DNA of 64,000 bases from an uncultured Aquimarina sp. (GCF_947496855.1 NZ_CANMED010000001.1:868001-932000); one strand, 5' to 3'. Shown: positions 35,665 through 45,179, counted from the first letter of the stretch. Notes: generated from the sequence alone by a model not told the origin. Program-made: numbers and translations.

Positions 35665-37329
35665 TTATTCTATTCGCTTAGCAGGCATTTGTCTTCCTCC
35701 TTGATTTAAGGTCAAACTATCTATTGTTCCTTTATTATTTTTATTAAATGTGATTTCTGCCGGCACTGCTTTTAAGAAAAATAATGTTTCACTTTCTGCA
35801 AAAATCTCAAATTTAGGTTGACCCGTAGTCACTACATATATTGAATTTCCTTCAACAGTAATATCTATAATAAAATTTGGTTGGAGTTCATACTTACCTA
35901 CATATTGTTTTAAAATATCTGGAGCGACTGTTATAGATTTTCTTTCTGCAGGAGGTGCTTTATCAATTCCTTTTCCAATAAAGCTTTCCTTAGCAGTTTT
36001 AAAAACTGTTTGCCGTTTACCATCATCCGTCAAAGAAAAAGTATATGAAATAGTTCCATCATCAAAAATAAATGAACCATCTTTCATCGGAAATATTTCA
36101 AATTCTCTTAAATTCTCGCCTTCTTTAAGACTAAATAATTTACTATCTTTTAAAATTATATGCCTTATTACCTCTTCTTCGAATTGATAAGCACCGACCC
36201 ATTGCTTTACTTTATCAATAGATAATGCTATTGCATCTTTTTTATCTGGAATCGGCTTCCCTATCACAGCAGCTGCTACTTTCATAGTAATGTCACGTAC
36301 ATTTTTACAATTACAATTCGTGAGTCCTATTACATACACATTCTCTTTTTTAAGAAATATCCCATTCGTTGTATATCCAAAAATACCTCCACTATGTGCA
36401 TATCCTTTAGAACCTTGTATATCTGTTTTACTCCAACCGTATCCATAGTTAATTTCTTCCCCATTATTCAATGTAGAACCATTAATAGCTTTTTCTAAAC
36501 TCGCTTTTTTAATAAGGGTATTTGCACTTATTGCATTCTGCCATTTTAACAAGTCATCTACTGTAGACATCAATGATCCAGCGGCATATGGTAATGTCAA
36601 ACTGAGATAATCTGCATTCAAATATATATCTCCTTGTTGTTTATACCCCAATGCTCTATTTTTTATAAGCTCACTCATACTTCCGTAGTAAGAAGAATTC
36701 ATATCTATCTTCTCGAATATATTCTTCTCTATAAAGTTTTCGTAGGTATCTTTTGTAATCACTTCAATAATATAGCCTAAAAGTATATAACCCGAATTAT
36801 TATACTTAAACTCTTCTCCAGGATCAAAATCCATAGGCTCATCTTTAAAAACATCAATCAATACTTTTGGAGTCATATCAGTACGGGCAGATTTCATAAA
36901 ACTATCCATCCCTGTATAGCTTTTAATACCAGAAGTATGGTTCAATAGATGATGAACCGTAATCTTTTTACCATTGGTAGGATAATCAGGAATATATTTT
37001 GTGATCTCATCTTCAACTTTTAATTTACCCTGTTCCTGCAACATTAGGATCGCTACCGCAGTAAATTGTTTAGTTATTGAAGCTATTTCGAATACATTTT
37101 CGGGTTTTAAAGCAACATCTAATTCTAAACTAGCTTTTCCAAACGCTTTTCGATATAATGTTTTGCCATCTTTTGCGACTAAAATTGAGATTCCAGGTTC
37201 ATCTGCTGTATACATCGAAGAAATGATAGCATCAATTTCTTTTTCCATGTTTTGAGCTTGTACAGTAGAGAATATTACTGTACAGGTAAAGAATAATAAA
37301 AAGAATTTAATTCTTTGTAATGATTTCAT
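35665..37329 (-). CDS. Serine hydrolase of the beta-lactamase (class C / PBP4*) family
   Basis: A protein of about 554 residues from MKSLQRIKFFLL, with a cleavable signal peptide ending near VQAQ. The beta-lactamase-like domain carries the S-x-x-K nucleophile motif (IASITKQF), the Y-x-N-type motif (YNNSGY) and the HSGG motif in place of KTG. A C-terminal extension of about 200 residues holds two beta-rich repeats (QWVGAYQF, QYVGKYEL), typical of this group. Such enzymes act as peptidases or esterases in the periplasm; antibiotic resistance should not be assumed. A start 17 codons upstream would bury the signal peptide. Confidence 0.87.
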   Translation of the reverse strand: MKSLQRIKFFLLFFTCTVIFSTVQAQNMEKEIDAIISSMYTADEPGISILVAKDGKTLYRKAFGKASLELDVALKPENVFEIASITKQFTAVAILMLQEQGKLKVEDEITKYIPDYPTNGKKITVHHLLNHTSGIKSYTGMDSFMKSARTDMTPKVLIDVFKDEPMDFDPGEEFKYNNSGYILLGYIIEVITKDTYENFIEKNIFEKIDMNSSYYGSMSELIKNRALGYKQQGDIYLNADYLSLTLPYAAGSLMSTVDDLLKWQNAISANTLIKKASLEKAINGSTLNNGEEINYGYGWSKTDIQGSKGYAHSGGIFGYTTNGIFLKKENVYVIGLTNCNCKNVRDITMKVAAAVIGKPIPDKKDAIALSIDKVKQWVGAYQFEEEVIRHIILKDSKLFSLKEGENLREFEIFPMKDGSFIFDDGTISYTFSLTDDGKRQTVFKTAKESFIGKGIDKAPPAERKSITVAPDILKQYVGKYELQPNFIIDITVEGNSIYVVTTGQPKFEIFAESETLFFLKAVPAEITFNKNNKGTIDSLTLNQGGRQMPAKRIE

Positions 37330-37440
37330 GTGATTGCTATTTTGACTGATATAAGATTGTGTTATCAATTTGACGATCAATTGAAGAATAAGTTACCAAA
37401 AACTTAATTAAAATAACTAACCACAGTATTCTTAAAAAAA

Positions 37441-37493
37441 GTAAAAAAGTTTTTACATAACACTAAATAGTATAATCATAAAAACTTTTTTAC
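37441..37493 (-). terminator. Terminator of the DUF4494 gene
   Basis: A perfect 15-bp inverted repeat (37441-37455 with 37479-37493) and a 23-base loop, followed on the minus strand by ACTTTTTTT. It lies 49 bases after the DUF4494 stop. Confidence 0.75.
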
Positions 37494-37541
37494 ATAGATC
37501 AGTTCCATATTAGGTTTCTAGAACATGAAATATAAAGAAAA

Positions 37542-38093
37542 TTATTCTTCCTCTTCTCCTATAAAACCGGGAGCTGCAGGTACGTTTTCATCGATTTCTA
37601 CTTCTTCTACAACTGGAACAGAATCTCGTAATGCTTTAAATTTTTCTAATTGATCTTCTTCTCCGGTAAAATAAGGAAACACATCCATAATTGGTGATTC
37701 TGTAATAGCCGGTATGGTATAATCTCCTGTAGTACCTTTCATCATACTATTCGTATTATCAAAAGCTTCTTTTACATCATTTGCTTGTACTAAAAGGTAC
37801 ATATTCGTTTTTCGCTCTTTACCACTTTCTTCATCATAAGCGATTAAAGACACCTTAGATTTAAACCAACGATCAGAATTCTCAAACGGGTGTATCTCTG
37901 CGAAATTTGCAACTTTTATATTAGTGATTTTAAATTCTTCGCTAACATAAGCCGCCATTTCTTCATTAATTCTAGTTTCTGCTTCTGTATAAGATACTGC
38001 ATCAACCAGATAAGGCTCTGTAGTAACCTTCTGTACTCCAGAATCGTTTATTTTTCTATACTTTACTTTACATTCATACCAAGTAGCGCTCAT
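37542..38093 (-). CDS. DUF4494 domain protein
   Basis: A 183-residue cytoplasmic protein opening MSATWYECKVKYRK, which is characteristic of DUF4494, a family almost restricted to Bacteroidota. It appears to contain two copies of a similar alpha/beta unit (WYECKVKY...EPYLVDAVSYTEAE and RWFKSKVSLIAY...TNMYLLVQANDVKEAF). The C-terminal tail is Pro/Glu-rich. No function is established for the family. It is preceded by a good TANNTTTG promoter and followed by a terminator, so it is monocistronic. Confidence 0.9.
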   Translation of the reverse strand: MSATWYECKVKYRKINDSGVQKVTTEPYLVDAVSYTEAETRINEEMAAYVSEEFKITNIKVANFAEIHPFENSDRWFKSKVSLIAYDEESGKERKTNMYLLVQANDVKEAFDNTNSMMKGTTGDYTIPAITESPIMDVFPYFTGEEDQLEKFKALRDSVPVVEEVEIDENVPAAPGFIGEEEE

Positions 38094-38114
38094 ATATTTA
38101 CTTTTTTAGGATGC

Positions 38115-38122
38115 CAAATATA
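38115..38122 (-). promoter_or_regulatory. Candidate -7 promoter element of DUF4494 gene
   Basis: TATATTTG on the minus strand matches TANNTTTG, 21 bases before the ATG. Confidence 0.45.
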
Positions 38123-38213
38123 AATCTTAAAAAAAAATCTGAACACGAATTATATCAATAGATATTCACAATTTTAAAATGACTTGATTTTAAGCGAATT
38201 ATATCCGATAAAA

Positions 38214-41135
38214 CTATAACAAAGCATTTTTTAAAACACTTACAGGATGTAACGCAATGCGTTGTGTCCCATCTTTGATTTGATGTCTGCAACTAGTTCC
38301 CACAGCAGCAATAATAGTTGTTTCTGAAGCTTTTCTAACAGCTGGAAACAGTGTTTGTTCTCCTACTTGCATACTGATATCATAATGTTCTTTCTCATAT
38401 CCAAAAGATCCAGCCATACCGCAGCATCCAGATGGAATTATAGTGACTTTAAAATTTTCTGGGAGGTTAAGATATACAAACGTTGTATGTATATTCGAAA
38501 GTGCTTTTTGATGACAATGTCCGTGTAACTTTATTACTCTTTCTTTTTTAGTAAACTGATCCGAAGTAATATTGCCTACTGCAATTTCAGATTTTAAAAA
38601 TTCATCAATAAGGAAAACATTTTTGGAAAGTGCTTTGGCATCTACCTTCTGATCTGCTAATCGGAGGTATTCATCTCTAAATGTTAATATCGCTGAAGGT
38701 TCTAAACCAATTAGAGGTATTTCATCCGAAATCAGATTATCAAAGACACTTACATTATGATTTGCCAAAGCTTTGGCCTGTTTTAATAAACCTTTTGAAA
38801 TAAAAGTTCTACCACTTTCTTTGTGCTTAGTGATTTTTACTTCATAATTCAATTGAGTAAGTAATTCTATAGCATCAATCCCGATATTAGAATCTAAATG
38901 ATCGGTAAACTCATCTATAAAAAAATAAATAGTTTTAATAGATTTCTTTGGTTGGATTGATGCTAAATTTTTACTGCACCAATTCCTTAGAGATTGTTTA
39001 CTTAGTAAGGGTAGATTTCTGTATTTAGCTATACCCAATGTAGATTTTAGAATTCCAGAAGTAATTGGATTTTTAAAAACGAAATTTGTTAATCCAGGAG
39101 CAATTCTTCCTAGGTTATTTAATTTATTATTATATGCAAATAATTTAGTTCTTAATGAAACTCCATTCTCCTTTTGATATTGATATTCAAATTCCGCTTT
39201 TAATGTTGCCACATCCACATTAGACGGACACTCACTAGAACATCCTTTACAACTAAGACACAAATCAAAAACTTCTTTTAATTCCTTTTGATTAAATTTA
39301 TTCTCATTCGTGCTATTGGTTAACACTTCTCTTAGAGCATTTGCCCTACCCCTAGTAGTATCTTTTTCATTTTTAGTTGCTCTATAACTTGGACACATAG
39401 TACCGCCTGCTTCTACAGATTTTCTACAATCTCCACTACCGTTACATTTTTCAGTTGCTCTAAGTATTCCCTGTGAATCTGTAAAATCAAACAATGTTTC
39501 TATTTCCGGTTCTTCACGATCAATTTCATATCGCAATTGTTCATCCATAGCATAGGCATCTACAATCTTACCTGGGTTAAAAATACTTTTTGGATCAAAA
39601 ACGTTTTTAATTCGCTTTAGTAATTCATAATTCTCTTCCCCAATCATAAAAGGAATATATCCTGCACGTACGATTCCGTCCCCATGTTCTCCACTCATGG
39701 ATCCTTTATACTTCTTTACCAAAGCAGCTACATCATCCGTTATTTTCTTAAAAAGCACCACGTCTTCTTTCTTCTTTAAATCAAGAATAGGTCTCAGGTG
39801 CAATTCTCCAGCACCAGCATGTGCATAGTACACAGCTTGCTGGTCGTGTTTCTTCATAAGTTCAGAAAACTCGGCAATATAATTAGCTAAATCAGGCAAA
39901 GCGACCGCTGTATCTTCTATACAAGCAACTGCTTTTTTATCACCTACAATATTACCTAATAGCCCCAACCCCGCTTTTCGAAGTTCTAAAGCCTGATTTA
40001 TTTCTTCACCCAATAAAATGGGATTTGTATATGATAAGTTAGAATTATCCAAAGTAGACAAAAGTGCTAACTTTTGTTTCTCAAGATTTTCTTTAGTGTT
40101 AGCTCTTAGTTCAAGCATTAAAATTGCCTGAGGATCTTCTTTTATGAAAAAACGATTTTTAAGCTGTTCTATATTATTCCTAGTACAATCCAAAATCGTT
40201 TTATCCATCATCTCGCAAGTAAACAATGCATGTTCCATTACGGGTGCTACAGCATTAAGACAATCTTCAATAGAGCGAAAATGCGAGGCAATCATCAATG
40301 ATTCTTGTGGAGGTAATTCATCCAATTGTAATGTAATCTGAGTGGTAAAAGCCAGTGTTCCTTCACTACCAGATAATAACTTACACATATTAAAACGATC
40401 CTTTTCATCAGAAAAAATATCTGATATTAAAAGCTCATCAATAGCATATCCAGTATTACGTCTGTGTATCTCCTTTTTCGGGAAACTATCAACTATACGC
40501 TTTTGTATATCCTTTGGTGAAAGCTCTTCAAAAATAGTTTGATATAGCTTTCCTTCTAGAGTATTTTGACTCATTTTGAATTCAAAATCTTCTTTAGAAA
40601 TATCTGTAAAAACAGCTTCACTACCATTAGACAATAAGGTTTGTAATTCAATTACCTTATCTCGAGTTACTCCATATTGTATGGAAGTCGTTCCACTACT
40701 ATTATTACCAACCATTCCGCCAATCATGCATCGATTAGAGGTAGATGTATTTGGACCAAAAAACAAGCCATATGGTTTTAAAAAACGATTAAGATCATCT
40801 CTAATAACCCCAGGTTGAACGGTTACTGTTTTATTAATTTCATCAACAGAAATTATGTTAGTAAAATATTTAGAAATATCCACTACGATACCTTCTCCAA
40901 CACATTGTCCTGCTAAAGATGTCCCGGCCGTTCTAGGAATTAAGCCGCAATTATGAATATTAGCAAAATCAATAATTTTCTTTATATCTGATATATTCTT
41001 TGGAAACGCTGCCGCAGCAGGAATCCTTCGATATACCGATGCATCAGTTGCATATAATGACCTTGTAAGTGAATCAAATCTCAATTCTCCATCTAACCGA
41101 TCTTTTAGTATTTTAAGGTCAGTTTCTCTAATCAT
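38214..41135 (-). CDS. FAD / Fe-S dehydrogenase, YdiJ-like, probable D-2-hydroxyglutarate dehydrogenase
   Basis: A 973-residue three-part enzyme. An FAD-binding oxidase half comes first (GLIPRTAGTSLAGQCVG; VGNNSSGTTSIQYG; SGEHGDGIVRAGY). A ferredoxin-type region follows with cysteines in CNGSGDCRKSVEAGGTMCPS and CLSCKGCSSECPS. Last is a C-terminal CCG-type domain (HGHCHQKAL; SGCCGMAGSFGYE). Architecture and length match E. coli YdiJ and pseudomonad enzymes oxidising D-2-hydroxyglutarate to 2-oxoglutarate; D-lactate is an alternative. The start overlaps the Lrp-type gene stop by 4 bases (ATGA). The divergent DUF1338 gene, whose family makes D-2-hydroxyglutarate, favours that substrate. Confidence 0.88.
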   Translation of the reverse strand: MIRETDLKILKDRLDGELRFDSLTRSLYATDASVYRRIPAAAAFPKNISDIKKIIDFANIHNCGLIPRTAGTSLAGQCVGEGIVVDISKYFTNIISVDEINKTVTVQPGVIRDDLNRFLKPYGLFFGPNTSTSNRCMIGGMVGNNSSGTTSIQYGVTRDKVIELQTLLSNGSEAVFTDISKEDFEFKMSQNTLEGKLYQTIFEELSPKDIQKRIVDSFPKKEIHRRNTGYAIDELLISDIFSDEKDRFNMCKLLSGSEGTLAFTTQITLQLDELPPQESLMIASHFRSIEDCLNAVAPVMEHALFTCEMMDKTILDCTRNNIEQLKNRFFIKEDPQAILMLELRANTKENLEKQKLALLSTLDNSNLSYTNPILLGEEINQALELRKAGLGLLGNIVGDKKAVACIEDTAVALPDLANYIAEFSELMKKHDQQAVYYAHAGAGELHLRPILDLKKKEDVVLFKKITDDVAALVKKYKGSMSGEHGDGIVRAGYIPFMIGEENYELLKRIKNVFDPKSIFNPGKIVDAYAMDEQLRYEIDREEPEIETLFDFTDSQGILRATEKCNGSGDCRKSVEAGGTMCPSYRATKNEKDTTRGRANALREVLTNSTNENKFNQKELKEVFDLCLSCKGCSSECPSNVDVATLKAEFEYQYQKENGVSLRTKLFAYNNKLNNLGRIAPGLTNFVFKNPITSGILKSTLGIAKYRNLPLLSKQSLRNWCSKNLASIQPKKSIKTIYFFIDEFTDHLDSNIGIDAIELLTQLNYEVKITKHKESGRTFISKGLLKQAKALANHNVSVFDNLISDEIPLIGLEPSAILTFRDEYLRLADQKVDAKALSKNVFLIDEFLKSEIAVGNITSDQFTKKERVIKLHGHCHQKALSNIHTTFVYLNLPENFKVTIIPSGCCGMAGSFGYEKEHYDISMQVGEQTLFPAVRKASETTIIAAVGTSCRHQIKDGTQRIALHPVSVLKNALL

Positions 41136-41611
41136 AATTGTATTCCTTTTACTAATGAATCTAAGGTAATTTGTCTTTTAAAATTAGTGTCAAAACAAAT
41201 GAAACTATCAGTTCCACCTACTCCTTCAATTTGATGTACCTGTTCATATAATATATTACGCAGATGATGATTGTCGTATGCAAATATCAGAATAAAAAGT
41301 GCGTAATTTCCGGAAACATAATTGCATTCTAATATTTCCGGTATTTTAGCGAGATCATCAACAACAGATTTAGCATATCTAGCTTCTTTGAGTCGAATAC
41401 CTACATAAGATTTGGTCTTATACCCTATCTGTTTTTCATCGATTACAAATTCTGCTTTATGTATTACACCATTTTCCTTCAACTTTCGGATTCTTTGATG
41501 TACTAAAGAATTAGAAATCTTTAATTCTTCCGCAATTTGAGAAAAAGGTTTTCTAGCATCTTTACGGATCTGCAATAGTATCTGTTGATCTATATAATCA
41601 AAATGATTCAT
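41132..41611 (-). CDS. Lrp/AsnC-family transcriptional regulator
   Basis: A 159-residue regulator with an N-terminal winged HTH (DARKPFSQIAEELKISNSLVHQRIRKLKENGVI) and a C-terminal RAM/ligand-binding domain. It opens an operon with the dehydrogenase and is divergent from the DUF1338 gene, so it probably controls both sides. Given the catabolic context, lysine or 2-aminoadipate-type amino acids are candidate effectors; that is inference. The 160-base divergent intergenic region has repeats suited to Lrp binding. Confidence 0.92.
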   Translation of the reverse strand: MNHFDYIDQQILLQIRKDARKPFSQIAEELKISNSLVHQRIRKLKENGVIHKAEFVIDEKQIGYKTKSYVGIRLKEARYAKSVVDDLAKIPEILECNYVSGNYALFILIFAYDNHHLRNILYEQVHQIEGVGGTDSFICFDTNFKRQITLDSLVKGIQL

Positions 41612-41641
41612 AAATAGTGAAATTTAGAAAGATCTATACTC

Positions 41642-41728
41642 AAACAAGAAAGCTTGTTTTAAAGCAAAATCAATTTGACTTAAAATAAAACAATAATTAA
41701 TAAAATCAATTATCTTAATTAATAAAAT
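41642..41728. promoter_or_regulatory. Repeats in the Lrp / DUF1338 divergent promoter
   Basis: An inverted repeat AAACAAG-4-CTTGTTT lies at 41642-41659. Two exact AATTAATAAAAT copies lie at 41695-41706 and 41717-41728, 22 bp apart, or two helical turns. Likely binding sites for the Lrp-type regulator. Confidence 0.5.
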
Positions 41729-41771
41729 TAGTCAAAAATAGTACTTTCACATCAAAAATAAACAGACAAAA

Positions 41772-42584
41772 ATGAATTCTACACTTTTTTTATCAGCGCT
41801 ATGGAAACAATATGTAAGTAAAACTCCATCTGCATATAAAGTGAACTCACTTCTGGAAGGAGAAGGAGAAACTATTTTTAATGATCATATCGCTATTAGA
41901 ACCTTTGATGATCCCAGAACAGATATAGAGATAATTGCTAAACCATTTATAGGAATGGGATATAAAGAAAAGGGTGAATATCATTTTGAAACCAAGAAAC
42001 TATATGCAAAGCACTACGAGCATATTGATAATCCAAACGCACCTAAAATATTTATAAGTCAACTATTAACTCATCATTTCTCTGAGGAATTACAACTGAC
42101 AATAAAGGGAATACTAGATAATTGTGATAGTAATATCTTCAATGAAAATGATCTCATTTTAAAAGGTAGAGTTTGGGAAACACCTTCTTATGAAATCTAC
42201 AAAGAATTACAAGAAGAATCAGAATATGCCGCGTGGATGTATGTTAATGGATTTTGTTCTAATCATTTTACAGTGAACGTTAATAAACTAAAAGGATTTG
42301 AAAATTTAAGTAGTTTAAACGAATTTCTAAAGAATAATGGTTTTGTAATGAATTCTTCAGGAGGAGAAATCAAAGGTACTCCTGCTCAATTATTAGAACA
42401 ATCTAGTATCCTTGCTGACAAAGTAGAGGTTGAGTTTATAGAAGGAATTAAGGAAATTACTTCTTGTTATTATGAATTTGCCTATCGATACGAACAACAA
42501 AACGGACAACTCTTCTCTGGATTTATTGCAAACTCGGCAGATAAAATTTTCGAAAGTACCGATATGAAACTCCAAGAAGTATAG
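41772..42584 (+). CDS. DUF1338 protein, 2-oxoadipate dioxygenase/decarboxylase-like (short form)
   Basis: A 270-residue protein with DUF1338 features: NDHIAIRTFDDPRTDIEIIAKPFIGMGY, KLYAKHYEH and the late SSGGEIKGTPAQLLEQSS region. The Pseudomonas putida family member HglS is an iron enzyme that converts 2-oxoadipate to D-2-hydroxyglutarate in lysine breakdown. This protein is much shorter than HglS, like other Bacteroidota members, so identical chemistry is not certain. It is divergent from an Lrp regulator and a YdiJ-like dehydrogenase that could use its product. Confidence 0.8.
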   Translation: MNSTLFLSALWKQYVSKTPSAYKVNSLLEGEGETIFNDHIAIRTFDDPRTDIEIIAKPFIGMGYKEKGEYHFETKKLYAKHYEHIDNPNAPKIFISQLLTHHFSEELQLTIKGILDNCDSNIFNENDLILKGRVWETPSYEIYKELQEESEYAAWMYVNGFCSNHFTVNVNKLKGFENLSSLNEFLKNNGFVMNSSGGEIKGTPAQLLEQSSILADKVEVEFIEGIKEITSCYYEFAYRYEQQNGQLFSGFIANSADKIFESTDMKLQEV

Positions 42585-42704
42585 AATACACTTAATTTTT
42601 ATTAAGAATTCGCTAACTAAATTAACAAAATATTAAGTAATCTTATTGCATTAAAAAATTAGATCAGACGTTATATTGAGATAACAATAAAAAACAACAT
42701 TATA

Positions 42705-43196
42705 ATGATGAAGCGTATTTTTATCTTTTCCACATTATTACTAGCTTCTATTTTCAGTTTACAAGCACAGGATATTCCAGAACATGCAGTTGGTTTACGA
42801 CTGAGTGAAAGTGACGGGTTTTGGGCAGAAGCTACTTATCAAGCTAAATTAAGTTCCGATACCAGAATCGAATTGGATCTAGGAGTTCAAGGAAGAAATC
42901 AATTTAGTGCCTTGAAGCTTACAGGAATGTATCAATGGGTATTTAATATAGATGGAGGTCTTAATTGGTACGTAGGCCCAGGAATCGGTGGTGGATTAGT
43001 AAATTTCGATGATGACCTTGATAATAGAGGTGATTTGGAAACTTTTGGTTTTGTAACAGGTGACGTAGGTATCGAATATAATTTTGATTTCCCATTAATG
43101 ATTTCGTTAGATTTCAGACCAGAAATTTATTTCGATAATTATATTGAAGAGGATATCATATTTAATCTAGGTCTTAGTGCTAGATACAAGTTCTAG
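42705..43196 (+). CDS. Small outer-membrane beta-barrel protein, tandem copy 1
   Basis: 163 residues with a signal peptide cleaved near LQAQ, then alternating hydrophobic strands ending in LSARYKF, the usual terminal-aromatic signal for outer-membrane insertion. Shared landmarks with the next gene include QDIPEHAVGLRLSE, GLNWYVGPGIGGG and YNFDFPL. It probably forms an eight-strand barrel. It is followed by its own strong terminator. Function is unknown. Confidence 0.82.
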   Translation: MMKRIFIFSTLLLASIFSLQAQDIPEHAVGLRLSESDGFWAEATYQAKLSSDTRIELDLGVQGRNQFSALKLTGMYQWVFNIDGGLNWYVGPGIGGGLVNFDDDLDNRGDLETFGFVTGDVGIEYNFDFPLMISLDFRPEIYFDNYIEEDIIFNLGLSARYKF

Positions 43197-43223
43197 TATA
43201 TCGTAAATAAAATTACAAACTAA

Positions 43224-43260
43224 GAAAACCCTGAACTTGATTGTTCAGGGTTTTCTTTTT
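43224..43260 (+). terminator. Terminator of first barrel gene
   Basis: A perfect 13-bp stem (43224-43236 with 43243-43255), a 6-base loop, then TTTTT. Confidence 0.92.
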
Positions 43261-43337
43261 ATAAAAAAAAATGGTTTATATGTTAACCTATTAATTCTAA
43301 ATGACACAAAAAGGTAAATTAAAAAAACCTTATAATC

Positions 43338-43874
43338 ATGAAGAAATTATTTTTTGGAGTACTCCTAATCGCAACAAGTATTAACTTACTAGCTCAGGAT
43401 ATCCCTAAAAGTGCCATTGGCATCAGAATATCCGAAGGTGTAGTAGGTGACGAAGGATTTGGTCCAGAAATCACATATCAACGACAAATGTTCGGAGAAC
43501 ATAACCGAATTGATGTTAACCTAAGTTGGAGAACCAATTCATTTATCAACACCTATCGCGGAGGTGGTTATTTTCACTGGAGCTATAATATTTGGGATAA
43601 CTTAAATTGGTTTGCAGGCCCAGGAATTGGTGCTGGATATATTGATTTTAAAACCAGCCTCTTTGGTATAGGAATATCTAACAATAGAGATAGTGAATTC
43701 TTTCCATATGTAGGAGCAGATTTTGGAGCAGATTATCGTTTTGATTTCCCGTTACAGGTAGCCTTTAGCATTCGTCCTACCTATGATATTCATAATATAG
43801 AAAACTCAACAGGATTTAACGATGTCGATAATTTCGGAGTAAATGTTGGTATCGCAGCAAGATATACCTTTTAA
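43338..43874 (+). CDS. Small outer-membrane beta-barrel protein, tandem copy 2
   Basis: 178 residues, paralogous to the preceding gene (QDIPKSAIGIRISEG, LNWFAGPGIGAGY, YRFDFPLQVAF). It has a signal peptide ending near LLAQ and the terminal barrel motif IAARYTF. Loops are longer than in copy 1 (SLFGIGISNNRDSEF). A terminator between the copies allows separate expression. Function is unknown. Confidence 0.82.
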   Translation: MKKLFFGVLLIATSINLLAQDIPKSAIGIRISEGVVGDEGFGPEITYQRQMFGEHNRIDVNLSWRTNSFINTYRGGGYFHWSYNIWDNLNWFAGPGIGAGYIDFKTSLFGIGISNNRDSEFFPYVGADFGADYRFDFPLQVAFSIRPTYDIHNIENSTGFNDVDNFGVNVGIAARYTF

Positions 43875-43915
43875 TTACCCTTGTAGATCAATTGATTTGA
43901 TTTATGTTTAGTTGT

Positions 43916-43948
43916 AAAGCACTATTGATTAAAACACAATGGTGCTTT
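43916..43948. terminator. Terminator between convergent barrel and bshA genes
   Basis: AAAGCACTATTG (43916-43927) pairs with CAATGGTGCTTT (43937-43948, one G-T pair), followed by ATTTTTAT on the plus strand. Confidence 0.8.
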
Positions 43949-43952
43949 ATTT

Positions 43953-45080
43953 TTATACTGTCGCTAATGCACTCTCATACAGCTCCACATACATAGGAAC
44001 AATATTATCTATATCAAACCTCAATGCTTGACTAAATGCTCCTTCTTTAAAGGTATTTAGAGTGTCGTCATCTTGAAGAATTCGGATTGCATTTTCAGAC
44101 ATTTCTTTTACGTTGCCAACATCACTTAAATAACCCGAAACTCCTTCAACGTTAACTTCTGGAATACCACCTGCGTTACTAGATATTACAGGTACTTTAT
44201 TCACCATAGCCTCCAGAGCCGCTAGTCCAAAACTTTCTCGTTCTGATGGTAACAGGAATAAATCGGAGAAACATAATATTTTATCAATCTCATTACTATT
44301 ACCTAAAAAGATGACTTTATCTTTAATTCCTAATTCTTTACATTTTTTTTCTGCAGGTTCACGTTCCGGTCCATCACCGACCATCAATAACTTAGCAGGA
44401 AGCTCTTTCTGAATATTATAAAATATATCTACAATATCCATAATTCTCTTTACCGGTCTAAAATTACTAATATGAGTAACTATTCTTTCTTCTGAAGTTG
44501 CCATTAATTCTCTCTGACAATCTGTAAAATTAGTTTTACGAAGACTGGCATCAATAAAATTAGGAACTACTTCTATATTTTTCTTAATATCAAAAAGTCG
44601 TAACGTATCATCCTTTAGACTTTGTGAAACAGATGTAACAATATCACTATTATTTATACTAAAAGTAACTGCAGGCTTATAAAACGGATGATTACCAACC
44701 AAAGTAATATCTGTACCATGTAAAGTAGTTACCATTGGAATATGTATCCCTTCTTCTTCTAACATTTTTTTTGCCATATAGCCTGCATACGCGTGTGGTA
44801 TTGCATAATGCACATGCAATAACTCGATATCATACTTCTTTATCGTATTTACTAGTTTGCTAGATAAAGCCAATTCATATGGTTGATACTGAAAGAGTGG
44901 GTACTCGGGTACAGTAACTTCGTGAAAATGTATATTAGGATTCAGTAATCCAAGACGTACTGGTTGCTTATAAGTAACAAAATGTACCTGATGGTTTAAT
45001 TTAGCGAGGGCAATTCCCAATTCCGTGGCCACTACTCCACTACCTCCAAAAGTTGGATAACAAACAATAGCAATATTCAT
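43953..45080 (-). CDS. bshA: N-acetyl-alpha-D-glucosaminyl L-malate synthase (bacillithiol synthesis)
   Basis: A 375-residue GT4 glycosyltransferase from MNIAIVCYPTFGGSGVVATELG, a highly characteristic BshA opening. Other BshA landmarks are LLHVHYAIPHAYAGYMAKKM, TTLHGTDITLVG and the nucleotide-sugar site ERESFGLAALEAMVNKVPVISSNAGGIPE. It joins L-malate to UDP-GlcNAc in the first step to bacillithiol, the main low-molecular-weight thiol in many Bacteroidota. The ATG nine codons upstream is rejected because the family starts at MNI/MKI. bshB and bshC are not in the window. Confidence 0.96.
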   Translation of the reverse strand: MNIAIVCYPTFGGSGVVATELGIALAKLNHQVHFVTYKQPVRLGLLNPNIHFHEVTVPEYPLFQYQPYELALSSKLVNTIKKYDIELLHVHYAIPHAYAGYMAKKMLEEEGIHIPMVTTLHGTDITLVGNHPFYKPAVTFSINNSDIVTSVSQSLKDDTLRLFDIKKNIEVVPNFIDASLRKTNFTDCQRELMATSEERIVTHISNFRPVKRIMDIVDIFYNIQKELPAKLLMVGDGPEREPAEKKCKELGIKDKVIFLGNSNEIDKILCFSDLFLLPSERESFGLAALEAMVNKVPVISSNAGGIPEVNVEGVSGYLSDVGNVKEMSENAIRILQDDDTLNTFKEGAFSQALRFDIDNIVPMYVELYESALATV

Positions 45081-45179
45081 AAATACAATTTTCTTTTCAT
45101 CGCACAATGTACAAGAAAATTAGTATTGCTCCTTGTTAAAGGATTTGTAAAAAAGTTATTTGATTTTTGTAAAAAATAA

